This document shows positions 47,536-55,634 of a DNA stretch of 64,000 nucleotides, one piece after another. The first letter of the stretch is position 1, and the number at the start of each line of letters is the position of its first letter. This stretch comes from Neomesorhizobium albiziae (GTDB lineage: Bacteria > Pseudomonadota > Alphaproteobacteria > Rhizobiales > Rhizobiaceae). The notes below the pieces were generated by a model that saw nothing but the letters and a program-made list of their open reading frames with translations, was not told the origin of the DNA and did no database searches. Position numbers and translations under genes: made by a program. The DNA is taken from positions 186,001 to 250,000 of the forward strand of contig NZ_FOSL01000004.1 of the NCBI RefSeq assembly GCF_900114255.1, read 5' to 3'.

Positions 47536-48510
47536 ATGACAATGATGAAATCAGCCATCAAGCTGATGGGCGCTGCGGCGCTGCTCGCCATGGCGACGAT
47601 GGGACAGGCCGCGGCCGTCGAATGCATTGCTCCAGCCGACCCCGGCGGCGGCTGGGATTTCACCTGCCGCACGGTCGGTAAGCTGCTCTACGATGAGAAG
47701 CTGATGGAAGAGCCGGTGCAAGTAACCAACATGCCGGGCGGCGTTGGTGCCGTGGCCTACGTCAACATCATGTCGAAGCGCCCTGCCGACGCCGCCGTCA
47801 TCGTCGCCACCTCGACGGTCGGCGTCACCCAGATCGCCCAGGGCAAATATCCTGCCGGCACGGACGCGATGCGCTGGATCGGCATGCTCGGCACCGATGT
47901 GGGCGCCATCGTCGTTGCCAAGGATTCGCCGTACAAGACGCTGGACGACCTCATGAAGGCGTTCAAGGAGAATCCTGGTTCGGTCGTCTCCGCCGGTTCC
48001 TCCGGCGCCGGCGGCTGGGACCACATCCGCCTATTGATGCTGGCCAAAGCGGCGGGCATGGCGCCGGAAAAGTTCAAACAGATCCGCTGGGTCCAGTTCG
48101 ACGGCGGCAGCCCTGCGGTGACCCAGATGATGGGCGGCCAGGTGCAAGTGGTCTCGACCGACCTCGGCGAGATCGCCGGCTTCGTCGAATCCGGCGACGC
48201 CCGCATCCTCGGCGTCCTTTCCGACGACCCGATCCCCACCTTTCCTGACGCGCCGACGGCAAAGTCGCAAGGACTCAACGTGACCGGCTATAACTGGCGC
48301 GGCTTCTACACTGGCGGCGATGTGTCGGACGAGGACTACAAGAAGTGGGTCGACACGATGAAGTCGCTCTTCGACACGGAAGCGTGGAAGAAGGCCGCCG
48401 AAGGCAGCGGCCTGGTTCCGATTTGGCGCGGCGGTGAGGAGTTCGAGGCCTACGTCATCGACCAGGCCAAGCAGATGGAGCAGATTTCGAAGGAAATCGG
48501 AGTCCTGTGA
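47536..48510 (+). CDS. Tripartite tricarboxylate transporter substrate-binding protein (TctC)
   Basis: 324 residues. The signal peptide covers about 1-26 (MKLMGAAALLAMATMGQAAA-type core; cleavage after AAA). The mature sequence is Bug/TctC-like: C-I-A-P-A-D-P-G-G-G-W-D-F-T-C-R-T-V-G at the ligand loop and the V-V-S-A-G-S-S-G-A-G-G-W-D-H-I-R segment. GGAGG lies 10 bases before the ATG. Family ligands are carboxylates; here the neighbours suggest HMG, citramalate or a similar branched acid. The stop overlaps tctB. Confidence 0.93.
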   Translation: MTMMKSAIKLMGAAALLAMATMGQAAAVECIAPADPGGGWDFTCRTVGKLLYDEKLMEEPVQVTNMPGGVGAVAYVNIMSKRPADAAVIVATSTVGVTQIAQGKYPAGTDAMRWIGMLGTDVGAIVVAKDSPYKTLDDLMKAFKENPGSVVSAGSSGAGGWDHIRLLMLAKAAGMAPEKFKQIRWVQFDGGSPAVTQMMGGQVQVVSTDLGEIAGFVESGDARILGVLSDDPIPTFPDAPTAKSQGLNVTGYNWRGFYTGGDVSDEDYKKWVDTMKSLFDTEAWKKAAEGSGLVPIWRGGEEFEAYVIDQAKQMEQISKEIGVL

Positions 48511-48941
48511 TGGCAGACCGGATCCTGGGCCTGTTGATCCTGGCCCTGACGATCTTTTACGGCTGGACCGCGGCAAGCTATGAGGCGAGCTTCGGCGACC
48601 CTCTCGGCCCCGCGGCCTTTCCGCAGATGCTGGCCGTTCCGGCCGCATTGCTGAGCCTGTTCCTTATCCTTCGCCCGGATCCAGATCCGGGCTGGGCAAC
48701 GGGCCTCCCGGCGATACGGCAGATCGCAACGGTCGGCGTGCTGATTGCCTACGGCATTCTGCTGGAGGAACTGGGCTTCGTTGTCGCCACCGCGCTCGGC
48801 GCCTCGGCCATGGGCCGATTGCTTGGTGCCGGCTGGCCAAAATCCGTCATCTCCGGCGTGGCGATGGCCGTTGGCCTGTTCGTCGTTTTCGACACGCTGC
48901 TCGGCTTGCCGCTGCCGCTCTATCCTCGATTCATGAGCTGA
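48510..48941 (+). CDS. TTT transporter small membrane subunit (TctB)
   Basis: 143 residues with four membrane helices (about 4-20, 33-50, 70-90 and 95-130), the layout of TctB/DUF1468. The W-T-A-A-S-Y-E-A-S-F-G-D-P-L-G-P-A-A-F-P motif after helix 1 is conserved in the family. The ATG overlaps the tctC stop (TGATG); a GTG one codon earlier would overlap by 4 bases. Required with TctA for carboxylate uptake. Confidence 0.88.
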   Translation: MADRILGLLILALTIFYGWTAASYEASFGDPLGPAAFPQMLAVPAALLSLFLILRPDPDPGWATGLPAIRQIATVGVLIAYGILLEELGFVVATALGASAMGRLLGAGWPKSVISGVAMAVGLFVVFDTLLGLPLPLYPRFMS

Positions 48942-48947
48942 CCGAAC

Positions 48948-50477
48948 GTGGACATTTTATCGTCTCTCGCCCAAGGATTTGCGGTCGCCGTAACGCCGGC
49001 GAATCTCGCCTTCGCGGTCCTCGGCTGCTTTCTCGGCACCATCATCGGCGCCCTGCCCGGCATCGGTCCCGTCAACGGCGTGGCGATCCTGATCCCGCTG
49101 GCTTTTGCGCTGGGGCTCGATCCGACCACGGTGCTGATCCTGATGTCGTGCATCTATTACGGCTGCACCTATGGCGGCCGCATCTCCAGCATCATGCTCA
49201 ACATCCCCGGCGACGCCTCCAGCATCATGGCGACGCTCGACGGCCACCCCATGGCCAAGGCCGGCAAGGCGTCCGAGGCGCTGGCGATTTCGGCGGTCGC
49301 CTCCTTCATCGGCTCGACCATCGCGACGATCGGCCTGACGCTGTTCGCGCCGATGCTGGCGAGCGTCGCCATCTATTTCGGACCGAGCGACTATTTCGCC
49401 CTCTATGTGCTGGCCTTCGCGATGATCGGCGGCGTCGGTGGCGCCAGCCCCTGGAAGATGCTGCTTGCCGGCTTTCTCGGCCTGATGCTTGCCACCGTCG
49501 GTCTCGACCCCGGCACCGGTCTGGCGCGCTACACGCTCGGCTCGTTCAACCTCTATGACGGCTTCGATCCGGTCGTGGCGATCGTCGGCCTCTTCGCCAT
49601 CAGCGAGGTCCTCGTCTACCTGGAAACCGCCCATCATGCGACCGGAACGCTGGTGCCGATGGGGCGCGCGGTGCCGAAATTCAGGGAGATGCTGCCCGGC
49701 ATGGGAGCGGCCGTCCGCGGCTCGTTCATCGGTTTCCTCTCCGGCATCCTGCCAGGCGCCGGCGCATCGCAGGGTGCGTTCATGGCCTATGTCGCCGAGC
49801 GGCGCTATAGCAACAAGGACGACACGTTCGGCAAGGGCGACCCGCGCGGCCTCGCCGCGCCGGAAGCGGGAGACAATGCAGCCGCCGGCGGGGCGCTGAT
49901 CCCCATGCTGACGCTCGGCATACCGGGCAGCGGCACCACCGCTGTCATGCTCGCGCTCCTGATCTCGCTCAACATCCAGCCCGGGCCGCTGCTCTTCGAG
50001 CGCCAGCCGGACATGGTGTGGGGCCTGATTGCGTCGCTCTACATCGCCAATGTCGTGCTTCTGGTGATGAACATCCCGCTGGTAGGCATGTTCACTCGGA
50101 TGCTCAGCATGCCTCAGTGGATCCTGATGCCCTTCATCATCATGGTGAGCTTCCTTGGCGTCTACTCGATCAGCCACTCCACCTTCGACCTCATGGTGAT
50201 GATCGGCTTCGGCGTGGTCGGCTATATCTTCCGCAAGCTGGACATTTCGCTGATCCCGCTCGTTCTCGGGTTGCTGCTCGGAGCGGACATGGAGAACAAT
50301 CTGAGGCGCGCACTGTCGATCTCGAACGGCGATTTCTGGATCCTCGTCCAGAGTCCTATCGCCGCAACGATCTACGCGATCACCGCGGCGGTGCTTGCCG
50401 CGGCCTTCGCTTTGGCCTTTCGGTCTGCACGGCGCGGGCATTCAGGAGCGCTCGCCGATCTAGAGAGAGATGTTTGA
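48948..50477 (+). CDS. TTT transporter large permease (TctA)
   Basis: 509 residues, about 11-12 membrane helices. GTG start 6 bases after tctB. The TctA signatures are G-A-L-P-G-I-G-P-V-N-G-V-A-I-L-I-P (about 27-43) and Y-Y-G-C-T-Y-G-G-R-I-S-S-I-M-L-N-I-P-G (about 68-86). The inverted second copy is in G-I-L-P-G-A-G-A-S-Q-G-A and P-M-L-T-L-G-I-P-G-S-G-T-T-A-V-M-L. The duplication reflects the two half-domains of the family. It completes the uptake system. Confidence 0.95.
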   Translation: MDILSSLAQGFAVAVTPANLAFAVLGCFLGTIIGALPGIGPVNGVAILIPLAFALGLDPTTVLILMSCIYYGCTYGGRISSIMLNIPGDASSIMATLDGHPMAKAGKASEALAISAVASFIGSTIATIGLTLFAPMLASVAIYFGPSDYFALYVLAFAMIGGVGGASPWKMLLAGFLGLMLATVGLDPGTGLARYTLGSFNLYDGFDPVVAIVGLFAISEVLVYLETAHHATGTLVPMGRAVPKFREMLPGMGAAVRGSFIGFLSGILPGAGASQGAFMAYVAERRYSNKDDTFGKGDPRGLAAPEAGDNAAAGGALIPMLTLGIPGSGTTAVMLALLISLNIQPGPLLFERQPDMVWGLIASLYIANVVLLVMNIPLVGMFTRMLSMPQWILMPFIIMVSFLGVYSISHSTFDLMVMIGFGVVGYIFRKLDISLIPLVLGLLLGADMENNLRRALSISNGDFWILVQSPIAATIYAITAAVLAAAFALAFRSARRGHSGALADLERDV

Positions 50478-50915
50478 TCCCAGGCTTTGATCGTGCACTT
50501 TGAGTTCCGAATCAAAGGAAGCGCTATGGGCCAGGTTCTTCATGGGAGCGCCTTGACGACAGAGGCAATCCGTCGAGGCATAGTCAAGAGAGCCTGAGGG
50601 CGCTCGCAATCGCCGCCGACATTCATCCGGTCCGCAGCCGCATTATGCGACGCCAGGTAATTCCACCCGGCTGAAAAAAGCCACGAACATCGATTGCATA
50701 GGCCGGTCTCGTCGTACAGGTCTGGTCGCGCGTTAAAGGGCGACTTCGGCGATTTCTTCCGGAATGCACGGACCCGGCTTTCCGCGTCATCCGTCTTGTT
50801 TTTATAAACATTTGTATCCCTCACCGGCGCGCATGCGGTTTCCGCAGCTTGCCTGGCCTTGGCGCTCGTATATGGATGGCAGTCACACGGAGGGCCGACG
50901 CGCGGAGAGAAGCCG
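50478..50915. other. Gap holding transposase debris and the IclR promoter region
   Basis: 438 bases between the TTT permease and the IclR gene. The only recognisable content is the transposase remnant at 50526-50608. The rest has lower GC than the neighbours in places (the TTTTTATAAACATTTG region near 50800) and may hold the iclR promoter. I see no other gene. Confidence 0.5.
50526..50608 (+). pseudogene. Remnant of an IS481-family transposase N-terminus, frameshifted
   Basis: Frame 1 reads MGQVLHGSALTTEAIRRGI and then runs into a stop. A one-base shift continues as HSQESLRALA. Joined, these match from memory the opening of IS481-type transposases common in rhizobia (MGQVLHGSA-T-T-E-A-V-R-R-A-I-Q-H-S-Q-x-S-L-R-x-L-A). 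The following sequence no longer matches and the catalytic DDE region is absent, so this is a short decayed fragment left by an old insertion. Confidence 0.7.
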
Positions 50916-51701
50916 ATGGCGGACGACGAGGACTTTGACCGTTACAGGGCGCCGGCCTTGGACAAAGGGCTGGACATACTGGAGCTGCTGGCCGGCATCG
51001 ATGGCGGGCTGACGCAGGCCGAGATCGCCAAGCATCTCGGGCGCAGCCCGAACGAATTCTACCGCATGCTCGACCGGCTGGTGCGGCGTGGCTACGTCAC
51101 CCGGCTGGAGGGCGACCGCTTCACGCTGACGCTGAAACTCTTCGGCCTGGCGCAGTTCCACGCGCCGGTGCGGCGGCTGGTTTCCTTCGCCACCCCGCTG
51201 ATGCGCGAACTCGCCCAGAGATCAAGGCAGGCCAATCACCTGGCGGTGTTCGACCGCGGCGCGGTGGTGGTGATTGCGCAACAGGATGCGCCCGGCTACT
51301 GGGGCATCTCGATCCGGGTGGGCGCGCATATCAGCCTGTTGAACACCGGCTCGGGCCATATCCTGCTCGCCTTTCGGTCACCCGAGGAGCGCGCGATGAT
51401 GTTAGCCGAACACGAACAGCACGCCGACGATCGCGGCCCGCTGGCCGACTTGCCGAGCCGGCTCGACCAGATCCGCGAGCGCGGCCACGAGGTGATGGCG
51501 AGCCTGCAGACAGCAGGCGTGCACAACCTCTCGGCTCCTGTCGTCGGACCGGACGGCAAGTCTATCGCTGCGCTCACCTGCCCGTATCTCGCGCCCACCA
51601 ACCAGCCCGACGCCCCGAGCATACCGCAGACCATCGACATGGTGGTGGAAACTGCGGCACGGCTTTCGGTGCTGGCCGGAGGCAAGCCGGCTGAGAGCTG
51701 A
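50916..51701 (+). CDS. IclR family transcriptional regulator
   Basis: 261 residues. A winged helix (about 10-75: A-L-D-K-G-L-D-I-L-E-L-L-A, then L-T-Q-A-E-I-A-K-H-L-G-R-S-P-N-E-F-Y-R-M-L-D-R-L) is followed by an IclR effector domain (about 85-250) with H-I-S-L-L-N-T-G-S-G-H-I-L-L-A-F and L-S-A-P-V-V-G-P-D-G. Start MADDEDFD has GGAGAG upstream; 19 more codons are open but unconserved. It converges on the aldehyde-dehydrogenase gene with a 35-base gap, so its target could be the deoC-ALDH pair or distant genes. The ligand is unknown. Confidence 0.9.
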   Translation: MADDEDFDRYRAPALDKGLDILELLAGIDGGLTQAEIAKHLGRSPNEFYRMLDRLVRRGYVTRLEGDRFTLTLKLFGLAQFHAPVRRLVSFATPLMRELAQRSRQANHLAVFDRGAVVVIAQQDAPGYWGISIRVGAHISLLNTGSGHILLAFRSPEERAMMLAEHEQHADDRGPLADLPSRLDQIRERGHEVMASLQTAGVHNLSAPVVGPDGKSIAALTCPYLAPTNQPDAPSIPQTIDMVVETAARLSVLAGGKPAES

Positions 51702-51736
51702 CTAATTTGACGACGATCCGATGTGTGGGTCGGCCT

Positions 51737-54115
51737 TCAGTCGCCGTAAGGCACCCACACGTTCTTGACCTCAACCGCCTTGCGCAGCAGCGCTTCCGGC
51801 GACCATGGCCCGCTGTTCCAGTCGACGGAGCGGCCATTGCCGGTGAAGACGCGCTTCAGATTGCCGACCGACTCCGCTTCCGCCTGCTTGCAGGTATCGG
51901 AATCGGCGATCACCCAAAGCCCATCGACATCGTCGTGTTTGGCCAGCACGGCCGACAGCTCTGCGCTGCGGCCGGTGACGATGTTGATGGCGCCTGCGGG
52001 CAGGTCGGAATATTCGATGACCTGGTAAAGGTCGGTGGCCAACAAGGGATAGCGCGCCGAGGGGACGGCGACGACCGTGTTGCCCATCGCAAGCGCCGGG
52101 GCGACGAGCGAGATCAGCGCAAGCAGCGGCGCTTCGTCCGGCGCAACAACGCCGACGACGCCGACCGGTTCGTGCAGCGCCAGCGTCACGGCGCGCGCCG
52201 GCGGCTGATGCACGCGGCCTTCGAATTTGTCGGCCATGCCGGCATGCTCGAACAGCCGTTCGACAGAGGCGTCGACTTCGGCGCGGGCGGCCTTGGCCGA
52301 TGCGCCGGTGAGCTGGCTTATTCGTGTGGCGAATTCGTCGGCGCGACCAGAAAGGTTTTCCGCCAGGTAATAGAGGACCTGGCTGCGGTTGTAGGCGGTC
52401 GCCTCACCCCAGCTTTTCGAAGCGGCGCGCGCGGCCGAAACCGCGTCGCGGATGTCCTTGCGGTTGCCGAGGCCGACCTCGCCGGCAAGTTTTCCCCTCC
52501 GGTCTGCGACCGCAAAAGAATAGTTGCCGTCGGGACGCACCTGCTTGCCGCCGATGAAGAGTTTCGGCGTGCGGTCGATCAAGGGGGCCTCGCCGTCGCC
52601 GATACGGATTTCAGGCTGGGCCGATGGCTTGAGGACGGCGCCGGCAGGCGCGGTTTTCAGCGCCAGATATTCTAGCAGTCCTTCACGGCCGCCCTCGCGG
52701 CCGAAGCCGCTTTCGCGGTAGCCGCCGAAACCGCAGGCGGCGTCGAACATATTGGTGCCGTTGATCCAGACGACGCCGGCCTTGAGTTGCGGAGCGACAT
52801 GCAGCGCGAGGTTGATGGTTTCACTCCACACCGATGCGGCAAGCCCATAGCGTGTGTTGTTGGCGAGTTCGACTGCTTCTTCGGTGTTGCGGAAGGTCAT
52901 CGCCGCCAGCACGGGGCCGAACACCTCCTCTTGGGCAAGGATGTTAGCCGGCGAAACACCGGTCGCCAAAGTGGGTGGATAGAAATAGCCGGAGGACGGG
53001 AGCGCGTTGTCAGGTTGCCAGCAGACAGCGCCCTGGCGGGCGCCTTGCTCGACAAGTCCGCTGACCCGGTCGCGCTGCACGGCAGCGACAAGCGGGCCGA
53101 TGTCGGTGTTCTTGTCGAGCGGGCTGCCGAGACGAAGCTGACCCATGCGGGTCCGGATCTTGGCAAACAGCGCGTCGGCAACGCCCTCCTGGACCAGCAG
53201 GCGCGAGCCGGCGCAGCACACCTGGCCCTGGTTGAACCAAATGCCGTCGACAAGGCCTTCGACCGCGCTGTCGAGATCGGCGTCCTCGAAGACGACGAAG
53301 GCCGATTTGCCGCCGAGCTCCAGCGACAGTTTTTTGCCGCTGCCGGCAGTCGCCTTGCGGATGATCTTTCCCACCTCCGACGAGCCGGTGAAGGCGATCT
53401 TGTCGACGTCGGGGTGGTTGACGATCGCCGCGCCCGCATCCGGGCCGCCCGGTACGATGTTGACGACGCCCTTCGGCACGCCGGCCTTCTCGCAGATTTC
53501 GGCGAACAGGATGGCGGTGAGCGGCGTGAATTCGGCCGGCTTCAGCACGACGGTGCAGCCGGCCGCGAGCGCCGGCGCGATCTTCCAGGCAAGCATCAGC
53601 AGCGGGAAGTTCCAGGGAATGATCTGGCCGACAACGCCGGCGGCCTTGTGGCCCGGGAATTCCCTGTCCAGCGTTTGCGCCCAGCCGGCATGGTGGATGA
53701 AGTGGCGGATCGCAAGCGGCACGTCGATGTCGCGGCTCTCGCGGATCGGCTTGCCGTTGTCGAGCGATTCCAGCACTGCGAACAGACGCTGGTGACGCTG
53801 CATGGCGCGGCCGATCGCATAAAGCACGCGGGCACGGGCATAGCCGGACATTGCCAGCCACTTCGGCAGCGCTTTGCGCGCGGCAGCTACGGCAGCGTCG
53901 ATATCGGCGTCACCTGCGTCGGATATTTTCGCAAGTTGCTTGCCGGTAGCGGGGTCTTCCGTGGCAAAAGTCTTGCCGCTTGCCGCGGCGCGCCATTGCC
54001 CGCCGATGAACAGCGCCTTCGAGAAATCGCCGCCAGCCAGCCAGGCGTCCGCTTCGTTGCGGGCTTCGGGAGCCGCGCCATAATCCATCGCCTCGTATCG
54101 CTGCAGGATGTTCAA
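51737..54115 (-). CDS. Two-domain aldehyde dehydrogenase (ALDH16-like), probable acetaldehyde oxidation
   Basis: 792 residues made of two ALDH modules. The first (about 40-500) is catalytically complete: E-L-G-G-K-S-A-F-V-V-F (Glu), G-Q-V-C-C-A-G-S-R (Cys nucleophile) and E-E-V-F-G-P-V. The second (about 520-790) keeps the Rossmann part (G-V-V-G-V-V-A-P-D-E-A-P, I-N-I-V-T-G) but stops before an E-L-G-G or active Cys segment, so it is likely non-catalytic, as in the ALDH16 family. The TTG at 54115 is chosen because GGGGAG lies 8 bases ahead; the ATG at 54088 is the alternative. It lies downstream of deoC (23-base gap), whose product acetaldehyde is the natural substrate. Confidence 0.88.
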   Translation of the reverse strand: MNILQRYEAMDYGAAPEARNEADAWLAGGDFSKALFIGGQWRAAASGKTFATEDPATGKQLAKISDAGDADIDAAVAAARKALPKWLAMSGYARARVLYAIGRAMQRHQRLFAVLESLDNGKPIRESRDIDVPLAIRHFIHHAGWAQTLDREFPGHKAAGVVGQIIPWNFPLLMLAWKIAPALAAGCTVVLKPAEFTPLTAILFAEICEKAGVPKGVVNIVPGGPDAGAAIVNHPDVDKIAFTGSSEVGKIIRKATAGSGKKLSLELGGKSAFVVFEDADLDSAVEGLVDGIWFNQGQVCCAGSRLLVQEGVADALFAKIRTRMGQLRLGSPLDKNTDIGPLVAAVQRDRVSGLVEQGARQGAVCWQPDNALPSSGYFYPPTLATGVSPANILAQEEVFGPVLAAMTFRNTEEAVELANNTRYGLAASVWSETINLALHVAPQLKAGVVWINGTNMFDAACGFGGYRESGFGREGGREGLLEYLALKTAPAGAVLKPSAQPEIRIGDGEAPLIDRTPKLFIGGKQVRPDGNYSFAVADRRGKLAGEVGLGNRKDIRDAVSAARAASKSWGEATAYNRSQVLYYLAENLSGRADEFATRISQLTGASAKAARAEVDASVERLFEHAGMADKFEGRVHQPPARAVTLALHEPVGVVGVVAPDEAPLLALISLVAPALAMGNTVVAVPSARYPLLATDLYQVIEYSDLPAGAINIVTGRSAELSAVLAKHDDVDGLWVIADSDTCKQAEAESVGNLKRVFTGNGRSVDWNSGPWSPEALLRKAVEVKNVWVPYGD

Positions 54116-54138
54116 AGCCAGATCTCCCCGAAGAATTC

Positions 54139-55194
54139 TCAAGCCATCGCGTGGCGATGATTGGCCGAATAGTGGCCGGTCAGGTGGTGTTCGAGCTGGC
54201 GCTCGATGTCCGTCAACAGGCTGGAGGCGCCGAAGCGGAACAACTCCGGCTCCAGCCACGGCCGGCCGAGTTCTTCCTTCATCAGCACCAGCCAGTCGAG
54301 CGCCGACTTGGCGGTAGAGATGCCGCCGGCCGGCTTGAAGCCGATGAGATAGCCGGTGCGGTCGTGATATGCGCGTATGGAACGCACCATCGCCAGGCCG
54401 ACAGGCAGCGTGGCGTTGACGCTTTCCTTGCCGGTCGATGTCTTGACGAAATCGGCCCCCGCCATCATCGCCACCATCGAGGCAAGCATGACGTTGCGCA
54501 GCGTCGCCAGGTCACCGGTACCGAGGATGACCTTGAGATGCGACTCGCCGCAGGCAGCGCGGAAAGCGACGATCTCGTCGTAGAGTTCCTGCCATTTCGC
54601 GCCGAACACCAGGCCGCGCGGGATGACGACATCGATCTCGTCGGCGCCGTCGGCAACCGATGCCTCGATTTCGGCGATTCGGGTCTTAAGCGGCGACAGG
54701 CCATGCGGGAAGGCGGTCGAGACCGCAGCCACATGGATGCCGGTGCCCTTCAGCGCATCGACGGCCGTCGCGACAAACGGATGGTAGACACACACGGCGG
54801 CCGGCCGGATGTTCGCCGCTGATATGCCGAGCCCGTCCACGATATCCTGGCGGAACGGCCTTATCGCCTTGGCGCAGAGCCGGCGGACGCGCTCGTCGGT
54901 GTCGTTGCTGTTCAAGGTGGTGAGATCCATCACCGAGACAGCGCGCAGCAACCAGGCGGCCTGGTTGTCGGCCTTGATGGAGCGGCGCTTGGTGAGGCTT
55001 GCCACGCGGCGTTCCAACGCCGAGCGATTGACATGGCGCATTGCCTCCAGCCAGCCGAGGTCGAGTTCCATGCCCGGATTGCGCGCAATGCCGTGGCCGG
55101 ACGCCTTTGCCGGGGTTGCAGCAGCGCGCGCGGGCAACGCCGTCACCGAGGCGGCCTCCGACGGCATGTCGGCAATGGCTTGCTTGCTGCTCAT
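54139..55194 (-). CDS. deoC: Deoxyribose-phosphate aldolase
   Basis: Splits 2-deoxyribose-5-phosphate to acetaldehyde and glyceraldehyde-3-phosphate in deoxynucleoside breakdown. The 351-residue class I aldolase has a long N-terminal extension like eukaryotic DERA (about 319 residues) rather than short E. coli-type forms. Barrel motifs are A-V-C-V-Y-H-P-F-V, E-I-D-V-V-I-P-R-G (Asp of the proton relay), L-K-V-I-L-G-T-G-D-L, the Schiff-base Lys in D-F-V-K-T-S-T-G-K-E, and the second Lys in I-G-F-K-P-A-G-G-I. It is first gene of the deoC-ALDH operon. Confidence 0.95.
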   Translation of the reverse strand: MSSKQAIADMPSEAASVTALPARAAATPAKASGHGIARNPGMELDLGWLEAMRHVNRSALERRVASLTKRRSIKADNQAAWLLRAVSVMDLTTLNSNDTDERVRRLCAKAIRPFRQDIVDGLGISAANIRPAAVCVYHPFVATAVDALKGTGIHVAAVSTAFPHGLSPLKTRIAEIEASVADGADEIDVVIPRGLVFGAKWQELYDEIVAFRAACGESHLKVILGTGDLATLRNVMLASMVAMMAGADFVKTSTGKESVNATLPVGLAMVRSIRAYHDRTGYLIGFKPAGGISTAKSALDWLVLMKEELGRPWLEPELFRFGASSLLTDIERQLEHHLTGHYSANHRHAMA

Positions 55195-55634
55195 ACGCCT
55201 GTCCTCCTCAAACGCCGGTGTCTTATGGCACTTCCTGGCGGGTTTGCCCCGATTTTCGACCGGGTAGACAGACAGGATACCGCGCTAAGCCCGCCTGCAC
55301 GAGTCCTGTCTCGGTGGTTTGATAAACGAAAACCGGGAGGGATGCAGCTGAATTTTGACCGGATGGTCAAAACAAGCAACGGAGCCCGTGGCCAACACTT
55401 CCGCACAATCAGTGATTGTTCTAAGATGATGATGCCTGGTTGACCACGTGGGACAATGTCAGATGGTCAAGGACAGATGTGGCGTCCGGACCTGTCGGCG
55501 ACACGGATCGCTGCTATTTTCCTGCTGGGAACAGTCTCGATGTCCGTTGTCAGGATGCTGATCGACGCGTTCAGCGTCAAACGGAATGCGGCCCGCTAGG
55601 CACCTGACTTTCCACCTGCCGTCAGCAATGCGGC
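55195..55634. other. Gap upstream of deoC, mostly noncoding
   Basis: 440 bases between divergently placed deoC (starts leftward at 55194) and the end of fpr. It contains the deoC promoter region, a repeated GGATGGTCAAAAC / AGATGGTCAAGGAC element (about 55360 and 55462) of unknown meaning, and one short open frame (55477-55599). No RNA gene or mobile element was recognised. Confidence 0.4.
55477..55599 (+). CDS. Possible 40-residue membrane peptide
   Basis: A short frame encoding MWRPDLSATR, then a hydrophobic stretch (I-A-A-I-F-L-L-G-T-V-S-M-S-V-V, about 11-25) and a basic tail ending KRNAAR. AAGGA lies only 3 bases before the ATG, closer than ideal. The single-helix layout is typical of bacterial small membrane proteins, but nothing proves it is translated. 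No homologue is recognised. Confidence 0.3.
   Translation: MWRPDLSATRIAAIFLLGTVSMSVVRMLIDAFSVKRNAAR

Noticed and set aside
48957-50441. Minus-strand open frame of 494 codons opposite tctA
   Set aside because: Antisense shadow; charged, repetitive composition (many D, E, R, H) without hydrophobic core, whereas tctA has clear membrane helices and signatures.
50540-50824. 94-codon minus-strand frame in the gap after tctA
   Set aside because: It covers the transposase remnant on the other strand, has no recognised homologue and no good ribosome binding site.
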